Assembly: GCA_000437255.1 (NCBI GenBank)
Contig: FR899088.1
Coordinates: forward strand, 25,131-31,928
Reading direction: 5' to 3'
DNA: 6,798 bases
Origin: Ruminococcus sp. CAG:403
GTDB taxonomy: Bacteria > Bacillota > Clostridia > Oscillospirales > Ruminococcaceae
Below are positions 1 through 5,578 of this stretch, one piece after another; position 1 is the first letter of the stretch, and the number at the start of each line of letters is the position of its first letter. The notes under the pieces are model-generated. The model was given only the letters and a program-made list of their open reading frames with translations. It ran no database searches and was not told where the DNA came from. A program made the translations under genes and the position numbers.

Positions 1-2
1 CC

Positions 3-98
3 ATCCGCTATCATCTGGACGCACCGCTGAAAACACTTTCCTTTTATCATACCATTCTGCAAAGCGCCCTTCCGGCGGAGGAACCGGACAGCCAATGA
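3..98 (+). CDS. C-terminal end of an unrecognised protein (5' truncated by window edge)
   Basis: An open frame enters from the left edge and ends at a TGA at 96-98. It encodes 31 residues ending LPAEEPDSQ, with ordinary codon use for this genome (CTG, GCC, CCG, GAA). The tail is hydrophilic at its end and contains no motif, so I cannot name the protein. The mutS2 frame is also open back to the window edge. I prefer this frame because its stop lies 41 bases before the well-placed mutS2 ribosome binding site and start, as expected for an upstream member of the same operon. The gene is probably cotranscribed with mutS2, since no terminator or promoter separates them. Confidence 0.55.
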   Translation: MRYHLDAPLKTLSFYHTILQSALPAEEPDSQ

Positions 99-123
99 CG
101 CACAAACAACCCCTGGCGAATCA

Positions 124-130
124 TGGAGGA
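124..130 (+). promoter_or_regulatory. Ribosome binding site that decides the mutS2 start
   Basis: TGGAGGA lies 9 bases before the ATG at 140. The in-frame ATG at 95 is 45 bases further upstream, has no comparable site, and would add 15 residues (MTHKQPLANHGGLHN) that do not look like a MutS2 N-terminus. The ATG at 140 gives MQQHNRTLELHKIL, matching the family's usual opening in which a short lead is followed by R-T-L-E-x-x-K-I-L. Confidence 0.8.
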
Positions 131-139
131 TTACACAAT

Positions 140-2524
140 ATGCAGCAACACAACCGCACCTTGGAACTACATAAGATTCTGGACATGCTGGCAGCCCACA
201 CATCCAATGCAATGGCACGGGAAATGGCACTGTCGCTGGAGCCGGATTCCGATGTGGTTCGTGTACAGGAAGAACTCAATAAAACAGAAGAAGCACTTTC
301 TCTTGCCATTCAATTCGGTACACCGCCGTTTTATGCCTTTCAGGATATGCGGGGTGCACTGCGCCGTGCCCAGTCCGGCGGTACCCTTTCCCTCCGGGAG
401 CTGATGGACATTGCCGGTGTGCTCCGGCAAATCCAGGCGCTGAGCGACTGGTATGAACACGGTACCGGTCTGGTCAAGCACTTAGAGGAATGGTTCTCTC
501 AGCTGACACCGCTCCCCTATCTGCTGGAAAAGCTGGATCGTTCCATCCTCTCCGAAGAGGAATTGGCAGACAGTGCCAGCAGCACCCTGGCCGCCATTCG
601 CCGCAAGAAAAACCAGGCGCAGCAAAAGCTCCGGGATACCCTGGACAACATGGTGCGCAAAAAGTCCATCCAGGACTGCTTGCAGGATAACCGGGTGACC
701 TTGCGTGACGGCCGATTCGTACTGCCGGTAAAGGCAGAGCACCGAGGTGCCGTTCCCGGTCTGGTGCATGATACCTCTGCAACCGGTCAAACCCTCTTTG
801 TAGAACCGATGTCCGTTGTGGAAGTCAACAATGACATCCGGGTACTGGAACGCAAGGAACAGGAGGAAATCGAGCGCATCATTGCAGAGCTGTGTGCAGA
901 ATGCGGCACCTGGGCAGATGCTATCAGCAGCAACCACATCGTCTGTGCCACGCTGGATTTTTACTTTGCAAAAGCCAATCTTGCCGCCGATATGAAAGCC
1001 TTTCCGCCCCTTCTTTCCGATGACGGCATTCTGGAACTGAAGCAGGCGCGCCATCCCCTAATTCCCTATCAAAAGGCAGTTCCCATCAGCTTTACGCTCG
1101 GCAAAGACCGGCAGGCGCTGATTATCACCGGTCCGAACACCGGCGGTAAAACGGTTGCTTTAAAAACAGCTGGTCTGCTGACGCTGATGGCAATGTGCGG
1201 ACTGCTCATTCCGGCTGCGGAGGGAAGCCGCATCTCCGTTTTTGACCATGTGCTTGCCGATATCGGCGACACCCAGAGCATCGAGCAGAACCTCTCCACC
1301 TTCTCGGCACATATGCATCAGGTCATTTCCATTCTGGAACAAGCCGATCGGCACTCGCTGGTGCTGCTGGACGAATTGGGCTCCGGTACCGATCCGGTAG
1401 AAGGTGCGGCACTTGCCGTTGCCATCATCGATGCCCTCAAAGCAAAAGGTGCCAAACTGATGGTAACGACCCACTACCAGGAATTGAAACTATATGCCAT
1501 TCAGCAGCCGGATGTGGAGAATGCCTCCTGCGAATTTGACATTGAAACGCTCAAGCCAACTTACCGGCTGATCGTAGGTTCCCCCGGAAAGTCCAATGCA
1601 TTTGCCATTTCAAAGGGACTGGGCATTCCAGATGCCATCATAGAAGAGGCAAAGGGACTCGTTTCCACAGAAAACCGCCGCCTGGAAGAAGCCATTTCCA
1701 AGCTGGAAGCCACCCGCACTCAGCTGGAAGAACAGCTGGAACTGGCACGGCAGGAGCAAGCTGCTGCCAAAGCGCACGAACAGGAATTGGAACAGGAACT
1801 GGAACAAATCCGTGCCGGCAAAGCCAAGCAGCTGGAACAGGCGCGTCTCCAGGCAACACGCATTCTCGAAACCACCACGGCACAATCCAACGAGCTGCTG
1901 ACCGAATTGGAACAGCTGCGCAAGGAGAAGGAAAAAGCCTCCTTCAGCGCCGGTGTAACGGCTGCCAAATCGCACAGCAAGCAAAAACTGCGCAAGCTGT
2001 ATGACCTTGCCAATCCGCTGGAAGAGCGTGCACCGTCCACCTATCAGCTCCCCCGTCCGCTTCGTGCAGGCGATACCGTTCGGGTGGCGGATACCCAGCA
2101 AACCGGCGTTGTCGTTGGAAAGCCCGATCAAAAAGGCTCCATTATGGTGCAGATCGGCATTATGAAATCCAAAATGCCGATCAACCGCCTACAGCTGGTG
2201 GAACAGCCGGCTGCCCCCAAGCAAGCCAAGAGACAGCCCGCCAAATCCACTGGAAAGGTTTCCACCAAAGCAACCCGCAAAGGCTCCATGGAACTGGACA
2301 TCCGCGGAAATGCCTGCGATGAAGGTGTTTACGAAATGGAAGCCTTTCTGGATCAGGCCGTTCTTTCCAATATTTCTACCGTTACCATCATCCATGGAAA
2401 AGGAACCGGCTTGCTGCGCAATGCAGTGCGGCAGCGTCTGAAGCAGCTTTCCTGCGTCAAGTCCTTCCGTCCGGGCGTTTATGGCGAAGGGGAAGACGGC
2501 GTTACAATTGTCACTTTGAAATAA
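140..2524 (+). CDS. mutS2: MutS2 family ATPase/Smr-domain protein (RqcU-type)
   Basis: The 794-residue protein is close to the usual MutS2 length (about 780-790). It has the full family architecture: an N-terminal MutS core/clamp region, then an ABC-type ATPase with Walker A GPNTGGKT (331-338), the signature STFSAHM (386-392) and Walker B LVLLDELGSGTDP (D411-E412 catalytic). A Glu/Gln-rich coiled coil (about 512-600) follows, then a basic linker and a C-terminal Smr domain (about 717-794) with LDIRG (719-723) and HGKGTG (752-757). It lacks the mismatch-recognition domain of MutS, so it is not a mismatch-repair protein. In known relatives, MutS2 suppresses homologous recombination (Helicobacter pylori) or splits collided ribosomes (Bacillus subtilis); which applies here is not visible. 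The start is set by the site at 124-130. A cellulosomal esterase gene follows after 19 bases. No terminator separates them, so they may share a transcript. Confidence 0.96.
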   Translation: MQQHNRTLELHKILDMLAAHTSNAMAREMALSLEPDSDVVRVQEELNKTEEALSLAIQFGTPPFYAFQDMRGALRRAQSGGTLSLRELMDIAGVLRQIQALSDWYEHGTGLVKHLEEWFSQLTPLPYLLEKLDRSILSEEELADSASSTLAAIRRKKNQAQQKLRDTLDNMVRKKSIQDCLQDNRVTLRDGRFVLPVKAEHRGAVPGLVHDTSATGQTLFVEPMSVVEVNNDIRVLERKEQEEIERIIAELCAECGTWADAISSNHIVCATLDFYFAKANLAADMKAFPPLLSDDGILELKQARHPLIPYQKAVPISFTLGKDRQALIITGPNTGGKTVALKTAGLLTLMAMCGLLIPAAEGSRISVFDHVLADIGDTQSIEQNLSTFSAHMHQVISILEQADRHSLVLLDELGSGTDPVEGAALAVAIIDALKAKGAKLMVTTHYQELKLYAIQQPDVENASCEFDIETLKPTYRLIVGSPGKSNAFAISKGLGIPDAIIEEAKGLVSTENRRLEEAISKLEATRTQLEEQLELARQEQAAAKAHEQELEQELEQIRAGKAKQLEQARLQATRILETTTAQSNELLTELEQLRKEKEKASFSAGVTAAKSHSKQKLRKLYDLANPLEERAPSTYQLPRPLRAGDTVRVADTQQTGVVVGKPDQKGSIMVQIGIMKSKMPINRLQLVEQPAAPKQAKRQPAKSTGKVSTKATRKGSMELDIRGNACDEGVYEMEAFLDQAVLSNISTVTIIHGKGTGLLRNAVRQRLKQLSCVKSFRPGVYGEGEDGVTIVTLK

Positions 2525-2543
2525 GAATCAGGAGGATTTTCCC

Positions 2544-3767
2544 ATGAAAAGCAAGCATTTTCTGGCGCTGCTGACAGCAGCTGCGCTTTGCACGGCAATT
2601 CCAGCCACGAACAGCACCATGATTTCCCATGCAGATGCAGCGGAAGAACCCGTAAAAATCATGGCAGTTGGCGACTCCATTACAGACGGCTATTGGGAAC
2701 AGGGCGCTTACCGAAAGTACCTATATCGTGACCTGAATGCAAACGGCATCACAAATATTGACATGGTCGGCCCCAAGGGAAGCAATGAGGAACAGTACGA
2801 TTCCTTTTCCTACGATGGAAATTATGCCGGATACAGCGGCTATGCCATTCAATACATCACCGGAACGGAAACCCGTCAGGGCATCTATGAAACGTTAAAA
2901 GACGGAAACCTTCTGGAAACCTACCAGCCGGATCTGGTCTTGCTGCAAATCGGCACCAATGACATTCTGAGTGCCTACAATGACGGCATTGCCGATCGTC
3001 TGGAACATCTGGTGGACTACATCGCTTCCTACCTTCCGGAGGACGGCAGATTGTTCGTTGCCTCCATTCCGGATATCGATGTAGCAACCGTCTATAGCTG
3101 GTTCTGGGCATACGGATCGGAATACTACGGCGTGGATCCGGCTGTATTTGCAGAGAAAATCCAAACCTATATTGATACTTATAATGCATCCATTCAGCAG
3201 CTGGTAGCAGCCAAGCAATCCGCCGGCATGTCCATTCAATTCTGTGACATCAACGCAGTGGTCGATCTGACCACCGACTTGTACGACGGCGTACACCCCA
3301 ATGAAGCCGGCTACGAAAACATGGGGAAATGCTGGGCAGAAACCTTGACGGCTTATTTCAACGGCTCCGATGTCCCGCCCGTGTCTACCACCACAACGGC
3401 TGCAACCACTACCACAACGACAACCACCTCTGCCACTGTGACAGAGCCGACATCAACAGAGCCGACCACAACGGAAACAACGACTACAACCGAGACAACA
3501 ACAGAATCCACCAGCACCATTCCAACCACAACACCTGCTGCCAGCACAACTTCTACTACATCCACAACAGCAGAACAGCCGCCCTTCTTCGGAGACATCA
3601 ACTTAGACGGCAGCATTTCCCTGGTAGATGCCGTTCAGCTCCAGCGCTTTTTGCTCGGGGACTTCTCGCTTCCCGATAAAGCATGGGAACGTGCCGATCT
3701 CAATCAGGATCAAAGCATCAATGGATTGGATCTCGCTGCTTTGAAGCGGATTCTGCTCCAGTTCTAA
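2544..3767 (+). CDS. Secreted SGNH/GDSL esterase (CE3-like) with C-terminal dockerin
   Basis: This 407-residue protein has a signal peptide: a basic start, a hydrophobic stretch at about 5-20, and likely cleavage after A30-D31-A32. An SGNH hydrolase domain spans about 35-275. Block I is GDSITDG (43-49, nucleophile S45), a Gly-rich block II lies around G96-G99, block III is GTND (137-140, oxyanion N139), and block V is DGVHPN with D248 and H251 completing the triad. The opening IMAVGDSITDG resembles CE3 acetylxylan esterases, so removal of acetyl groups from xylan is the likely reaction. A linker at about 281-345 is mostly Thr with Pro, Glu and Ser. Residues 350-407 are a dockerin with two intact calcium loops: D351/N353/D355/S357/D362 and D385/N387/D389/S391/D396. 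It should therefore dock onto a cohesin-bearing scaffoldin outside the cell. AGGAGG at 2530-2535 sits 8 bases before the ATG. The exact esterase substrate is inferred. Confidence 0.93.
   Translation: MKSKHFLALLTAAALCTAIPATNSTMISHADAAEEPVKIMAVGDSITDGYWEQGAYRKYLYRDLNANGITNIDMVGPKGSNEEQYDSFSYDGNYAGYSGYAIQYITGTETRQGIYETLKDGNLLETYQPDLVLLQIGTNDILSAYNDGIADRLEHLVDYIASYLPEDGRLFVASIPDIDVATVYSWFWAYGSEYYGVDPAVFAEKIQTYIDTYNASIQQLVAAKQSAGMSIQFCDINAVVDLTTDLYDGVHPNEAGYENMGKCWAETLTAYFNGSDVPPVSTTTTAATTTTTTTTSATVTEPTSTEPTTTETTTTTETTTESTSTIPTTTPAASTTSTTSTTAEQPPFFGDINLDGSISLVDAVQLQRFLLGDFSLPDKAWERADLNQDQSINGLDLAALKRILLQF
3384..3580 (+). repeat. Low-complexity Thr-rich linker-coding tract
   Basis: About 65 codons are dominated by ACA/ACC/ACG/ACT (Thr) with interspersed GAG/GAA, TCC and CCG. 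This gives runs such as TTTTTTTT and the spaced motifs TEPTSTEPTTTETT. It joins the esterase and dockerin domains of the gene at 2544-3767. The repeat is imperfect at the DNA level (ACAACN-type units), so slippage could change its length between strains. Thr-rich linkers are typical of secreted Ruminococcus cellulosomal proteins and are often glycosylated. Confidence 0.85.
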
Positions 3768-3788
3768 CCCGTAATTTCAACACAAAAT

Positions 3789-3826
3789 AAAAAAACCTGT
3801 ATCCCATGTTGGATACAGGTTTTTTT
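3789..3826. terminator. Bidirectional intrinsic terminator between convergent genes
   Basis: A perfect 9-bp stem, CCTGTATCC/GGATACAGG (3796-3804 and 3811-3819), encloses the six-base loop CATGTT. It is flanked by seven A on the left (3789-3795) and seven T on the right (3820-3826). The A/T flanks extend the pairing and give a U tract on either strand. It starts 21 bases after the esterase stop and ends 8 bases before the lipoprotein stop on the other strand, so it can serve both genes. Confidence 0.92.
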
Positions 3827-3834
3827 GGATGGTT

Positions 3835-4596
3835 TTACTTTTCTCTCCGAATCCGAGAGGAACCATCTGGACGGATGCGTTCCACAGATTCTCTCACAAC
3901 CGGATAGGAAATGGCGCCCACCAAATCAAAATCCGCAAATTTTCCGTCACCGTCCAGCAGCATCCAGGAATAGCTCTTCCCGGAAACATCATTGCTGATA
4001 ACGTGTATCATGGTAAAGGGTGCTCCCTGAATCACCACATCCGCATGCACTTCAAAGGAGTCATACGTACCAATGGAACGCTGCTGAAACGCAGTAATGG
4101 AAATGCTGTCAAATGCACTGCCATACGCAGCAAGATAGGAATCCTCTGTTCCAGCAAGGAACGAATCTTTGTCCTCGACCTCATCCAAAACAGTAATGGT
4201 TACAACGTCCTTGCTGTCCAAATACTGCACAACAGCCGGATAGGAGGTAATCGAATCGGACTGCTGATCGGTTGCGGTTCCGCCGGAGCGAATCTCCCAG
4301 CCATTTTCCATTTTCAGACTAGCGCTGTAACCGTTCAGCAAGAAGACCTTATTGGAATGGGTGTATGTTTTGACCTTTTCCGCCGGAACGGTTCTCACCG
4401 GCTTTCCCGTACCGGCAGCTGTCAGCTTCTTGCTGGGTGTTTGTGTTGCAGCAGCTGTTTCCGATGATTCCTCTGTTGCCGAAACAGAAGATGCTGCTGT
4501 TGTGTCAGAGTCCGCATCCTGCTTGCTTCCGCACGCCACAGCGGAAAGCAGCAGGCAAATCGCTGCCGAAATGGCAAGTCCTGCATGACGTTTCAT
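3835..4596 (-). CDS. Putative lipoprotein of unknown function
   Basis: The 253-residue protein has a lipoprotein signal: MKRH, a hydrophobic stretch at about 6-20, and a lipobox-like AVA-C with C22 as the probable lipidated cysteine. Residues 24-66 are a Ser/Thr/Ala/Glu-rich tether. The folded part (about 75-235) opens with a YSASLKMENGWEI segment. It alternates beta-like strands (VVTITVLDEV, SISITAF, SFEVHADVVI, FTMIHVI, SYSWMLLDG) with a helix containing FLAGTEDSYLAAYG. This layout resembles Mog1/PsbP-like secreted domains; that is an impression from the pattern, not a match I can prove. The C-terminus is highly charged (RIRPDGSSRIRREK). AAGGAG (complement of 4604-4609) lies 7 bases before the ATG. 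The gene is probably anchored on the outer face of the membrane. I cannot assign a function. No clear promoter of its own is visible between the tRNA terminator and the start. Confidence 0.88.
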   Translation of the reverse strand: MKRHAGLAISAAICLLLSAVACGSKQDADSDTTAASSVSATEESSETAAATQTPSKKLTAAGTGKPVRTVPAEKVKTYTHSNKVFLLNGYSASLKMENGWEIRSGGTATDQQSDSITSYPAVVQYLDSKDVVTITVLDEVEDKDSFLAGTEDSYLAAYGSAFDSISITAFQQRSIGTYDSFEVHADVVIQGAPFTMIHVISNDVSGKSYSWMLLDGDGKFADFDLVGAISYPVVRESVERIRPDGSSRIRREK

Positions 4597-4635
4597 AAAA
4601 ATACTCCTTCCCTTGTCCCATCAAAATAAAAAGCA

Positions 4636-4673
4636 AAAAGGACAAGCCTTTCCAATTAAAAGCTTATCCTTTT
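4636..4673 (-). terminator. Intrinsic terminator of the tRNA-Ser unit
   Basis: Read on the minus strand, AAAAGGATAAGC pairs with GCTTGTCCTTTT over 12 bp with a single G-U wobble, around a 14-base loop. It is followed by a T-rich run (TTTTTGCTTTTTATTTT). It begins 2 bases after the encoded CCA of tRNA-Ser(GCU) and ends about 40 bases before the lipoprotein start codon. Confidence 0.85.
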
Positions 4674-4675
4674 CT

Positions 4676-4765
4676 TGGCGCAGAAAGAGGGATTTGAACC
4701 CTCGCGCCGGTTTCCCGACCTACTCCCTTAGCAGGGGAGCCCCTTCACCACTTGGGTATTTCTGC
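4676..4765 (-). tRNA. tRNA-Ser (anticodon GCU), CCA encoded
   Basis: Minus-strand cloverleaf: the acceptor stem is GCAGAAA/TTTCTGC with discriminator G and an encoded CCA (complement of 4676-4678). The anticodon stem CTCCC/GGGAG holds loop CTGCTAA, with anticodon GCT at 4730-4732, so it reads AGC and AGU codons. A long variable arm GTCGG-GAAA-CCGGC marks a class II tRNA, and the T arm is GAGGG-TTCAAAT-CCCTC. It is the second gene of a two-tRNA unit, 33 bases downstream of tRNA-Ser(UGA), and is followed at once by a terminator. Confidence 0.97.
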
Positions 4766-4798
4766 AGCAGTGAATCCAATTCCTATTATTAATAAATG

Positions 4799-4887
4799 TG
4801 GCGGAGAGAGTGGGATTCGAACCCACGGTTCCTCTCGGAATCACTGGTTTTCAAGACCAGCTCCTTAAACCACTCGGACATCTCTCC
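4799..4887 (-). tRNA. tRNA-Ser (anticodon UGA), CCA encoded
   Basis: Minus-strand cloverleaf: the acceptor stem is GGAGAGA/TCTCTCC with discriminator G and an encoded CCA (complement of 4799-4801). The anticodon stem CTGGT/ACCAG holds loop CTTGAAA, with anticodon TGA at 4851-4853, so it reads UCN codons, chiefly UCA. The class II variable arm is TTCC-GAGA-GGAA and the T arm is GTGGG-TTCGAAT-CCCAC. It is the first gene of the unit driven by the promoter at 4940-4968. The 33-base A+T-rich spacer to the next tRNA (4766-4798) is a plausible processing site. Confidence 0.98.
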
Positions 4888-4890
4888 ATT

Positions 4891-4913
4891 GGTAAATGGT
4901 TCGGTCACTTACC
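4891..4913 (-). other. Leader hairpin just 5' of tRNA-Ser(UGA)
   Basis: On the minus strand, GGTAAGTG pairs with CATTTACC (8 bp, one G-U wobble) around the loop ACCGAAC. It ends 3 bases before the first base of the mature tRNA and begins roughly 20 bases after the predicted transcription start. There is no U tract, so it is not a terminator. It may isolate the leader for 5' processing by RNase P. Confidence 0.5.
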
Positions 4914-4939
4914 GGATCCTTTCATAAACCAGCTTTGTT

Positions 4940-4968
4940 ATTATACCGCATTTTTGAAATTTTGTCAA
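4940..4968 (-). promoter_or_regulatory. Consensus sigma-A promoter for the tRNA-Ser unit
   Basis: On the minus strand, TTGACA (complement of 4963-4968) and TATAAT (complement of 4940-4945) are separated by exactly 17 bases. Both hexamers are perfect matches to the vegetative consensus, as expected for a strongly expressed stable-RNA unit. The predicted start is near 4933, leaving a leader of about 45 bases. Confidence 0.92.
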
Positions 4969-5109
4969 GCATTTTTTATTTTTCTTTCTTTTCCATAGAA
5001 TTATTCACCTTTTCTTTTTTATATTTATTGTGTATATCGCGTTTTCATTCTTTTTCTTTGAAATGAATTCATAAAGCAAAGCGCCGCAAAATACACTTCC
5101 ATTTTCTGC
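4969..5109. other. A+T-rich divergent intergenic spacer
   Basis: This stretch lies between the minus-strand tRNA promoter and the plus-strand yjbQ promoter. It is strongly A+T-rich with T-runs on the plus strand. I see no convincing gene, RNA fold or operator in it. The T-rich upstream sequence becomes A-tracts just upstream of the tRNA -35 on the minus strand and could act as an UP element. Confidence 0.5.
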
Positions 5110-5138
5110 TTGCTTTTTTGGAAAAAGATCGGTATAAT
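5110..5138 (+). promoter_or_regulatory. Probable promoter of the yjbQ-sir2-DUF5131 operon
   Basis: A perfect TATAAT (5133-5138) lies 17 bases downstream of TTGCTT (5110-5115), which matches only the TTG of the -35 consensus. The predicted start near 5145 leaves a leader of about 27 bases before the yjbQ start codon, too short for a riboswitch. Confidence 0.7.
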
Positions 5139-5157
5139 AAAATTATTCATTTCGAAA

Positions 5158-5164
5158 AAGGAGG
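5158..5164 (+). promoter_or_regulatory. Ribosome binding site that decides the yjbQ start
   Basis: AAGGAGG lies 7 bases before the ATG at 5172. An in-frame ATG at 5118 falls between the -35 and -10 hexamers of the promoter, upstream of the predicted transcript start, so it cannot be the start. Residues encoded from there read straight through the promoter and ribosome binding site. Confidence 0.85.
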
Positions 5165-5171
5165 CTTTTTC

Positions 5172-5567
5172 ATGCTCTATACCTATCAAATTCGCACCCC
5201 GGAAGAAAACTGGATTCCCATTACCGCACAAGTCAATGGCGCCATCGCAGAAAGCGGCATTCAAAGCGGCATCTGCGTCGTCTACTGTCCGCATACAACA
5301 GCCGGCATCACCGTCAATGAAGCAACCAATCCGCAAGTCATCTCTGATCTGCTGCTTGCCTATCGAACTGCATTCCCCAAGCAAAAGGCATTTCAGCACC
5401 AGGAAGGAAACTCCGCAGCTCATGCAAAAGCTTCTGCCGTTGGAAACAGCGTAACCCTTTGCGTGGAACAAGGCCGTGCCCTACTCGGCCCCTGGCAGGG
5501 CATTTATCTCTGCGAGTGGAACGGGCCACGTATCCGCACCGTATATGTAAAAGTCATCAAAGAATAG
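5172..5567 (+). CDS. yjbQ: YjbQ/UPF0047 family protein
   Basis: The 131 residues match the usual length of this small single-domain family (about 130-140). Family landmarks are CPHTTAGITVNE (39-50, with H41 and N49-E50), NPQV (53-56), the HQEGN segment (H76, E78), H84 followed by KAS, and GPWQGIYLCEWNGPR (106-120). The conserved histidines and acidic residues suggest a metal or anion site. The E. coli homologue has been linked to a weak thiamine-phosphate synthase activity, but the physiological role of the family is not settled. It is cytoplasmic, with no signal peptide. It is the first gene of an operon: its TAG stop overlaps the ribosome binding site of the sirtuin gene, which starts 11 bases later, so the two are almost certainly cotranscribed. 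Confidence 0.94.
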   Translation: MLYTYQIRTPEENWIPITAQVNGAIAESGIQSGICVVYCPHTTAGITVNEATNPQVISDLLLAYRTAFPKQKAFQHQEGNSAAHAKASAVGNSVTLCVEQGRALLGPWQGIYLCEWNGPRIRTVYVKVIKE

Positions 5568-5570
5568 GAG
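5566..5570 (+). promoter_or_regulatory. Ribosome binding site of the sirtuin gene, overlapping the yjbQ stop
   Basis: AGGAG shares its first two bases with the yjbQ TAG stop (5565-5567) and lies 8 bases before the ATG at 5579. This picks 5579 over the in-frame ATG at 5459, which is deep inside yjbQ and would add 40 residues with no sirtuin character. Confidence 0.85.
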
Positions 5571-5578
5571 CCAATCAA

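Noticed and set aside
482..1054. Long minus-strand frames inside mutS2 (482-1054, 1610-2131 and others)
   Set aside because: They are antisense shadows of a full-length, motif-complete mutS2 and have no ribosome binding sites or recognisable domains.
3329..3679. Plus-strand 116-residue frame rich in His, Asn and Asp, and a minus-strand Val-rich frame at 3353-3616
   Set aside because: Both are out-of-frame readings of the Thr-codon linker of the dockerin esterase; the composition is dictated by the ACN repeat.
3829..4467. Plus-strand 212-residue frame opposite the lipoprotein gene
   Set aside because: It starts inside the shared terminator region and has no ribosome binding site. The minus frame has a lipoprotein signal, a strong ribosome binding site and a coherent protein.
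4676..4887. tRNA genes as a mobile-element attachment site
   Set aside because: No integrase gene or direct repeat of a tRNA 3' end is visible in the window; flanking genes are chromosomal.
4798..4998. Plus-strand 66-residue frame beginning MAERVGFEPTVPLGITGFQDQ
   Set aside because: It is the antisense reading of tRNA-Ser(UGA). Peptides of this AERVGFEPTVPLG type are a well-known annotation artefact opposite serine tRNAs, and the frame has no ribosome binding site.
5139..5171. Possible riboswitch before yjbQ (considered because of the thiamine link of the family)
   Set aside because: The predicted leader is only about 27 bases, and no THI-box core motifs or hairpins are present.
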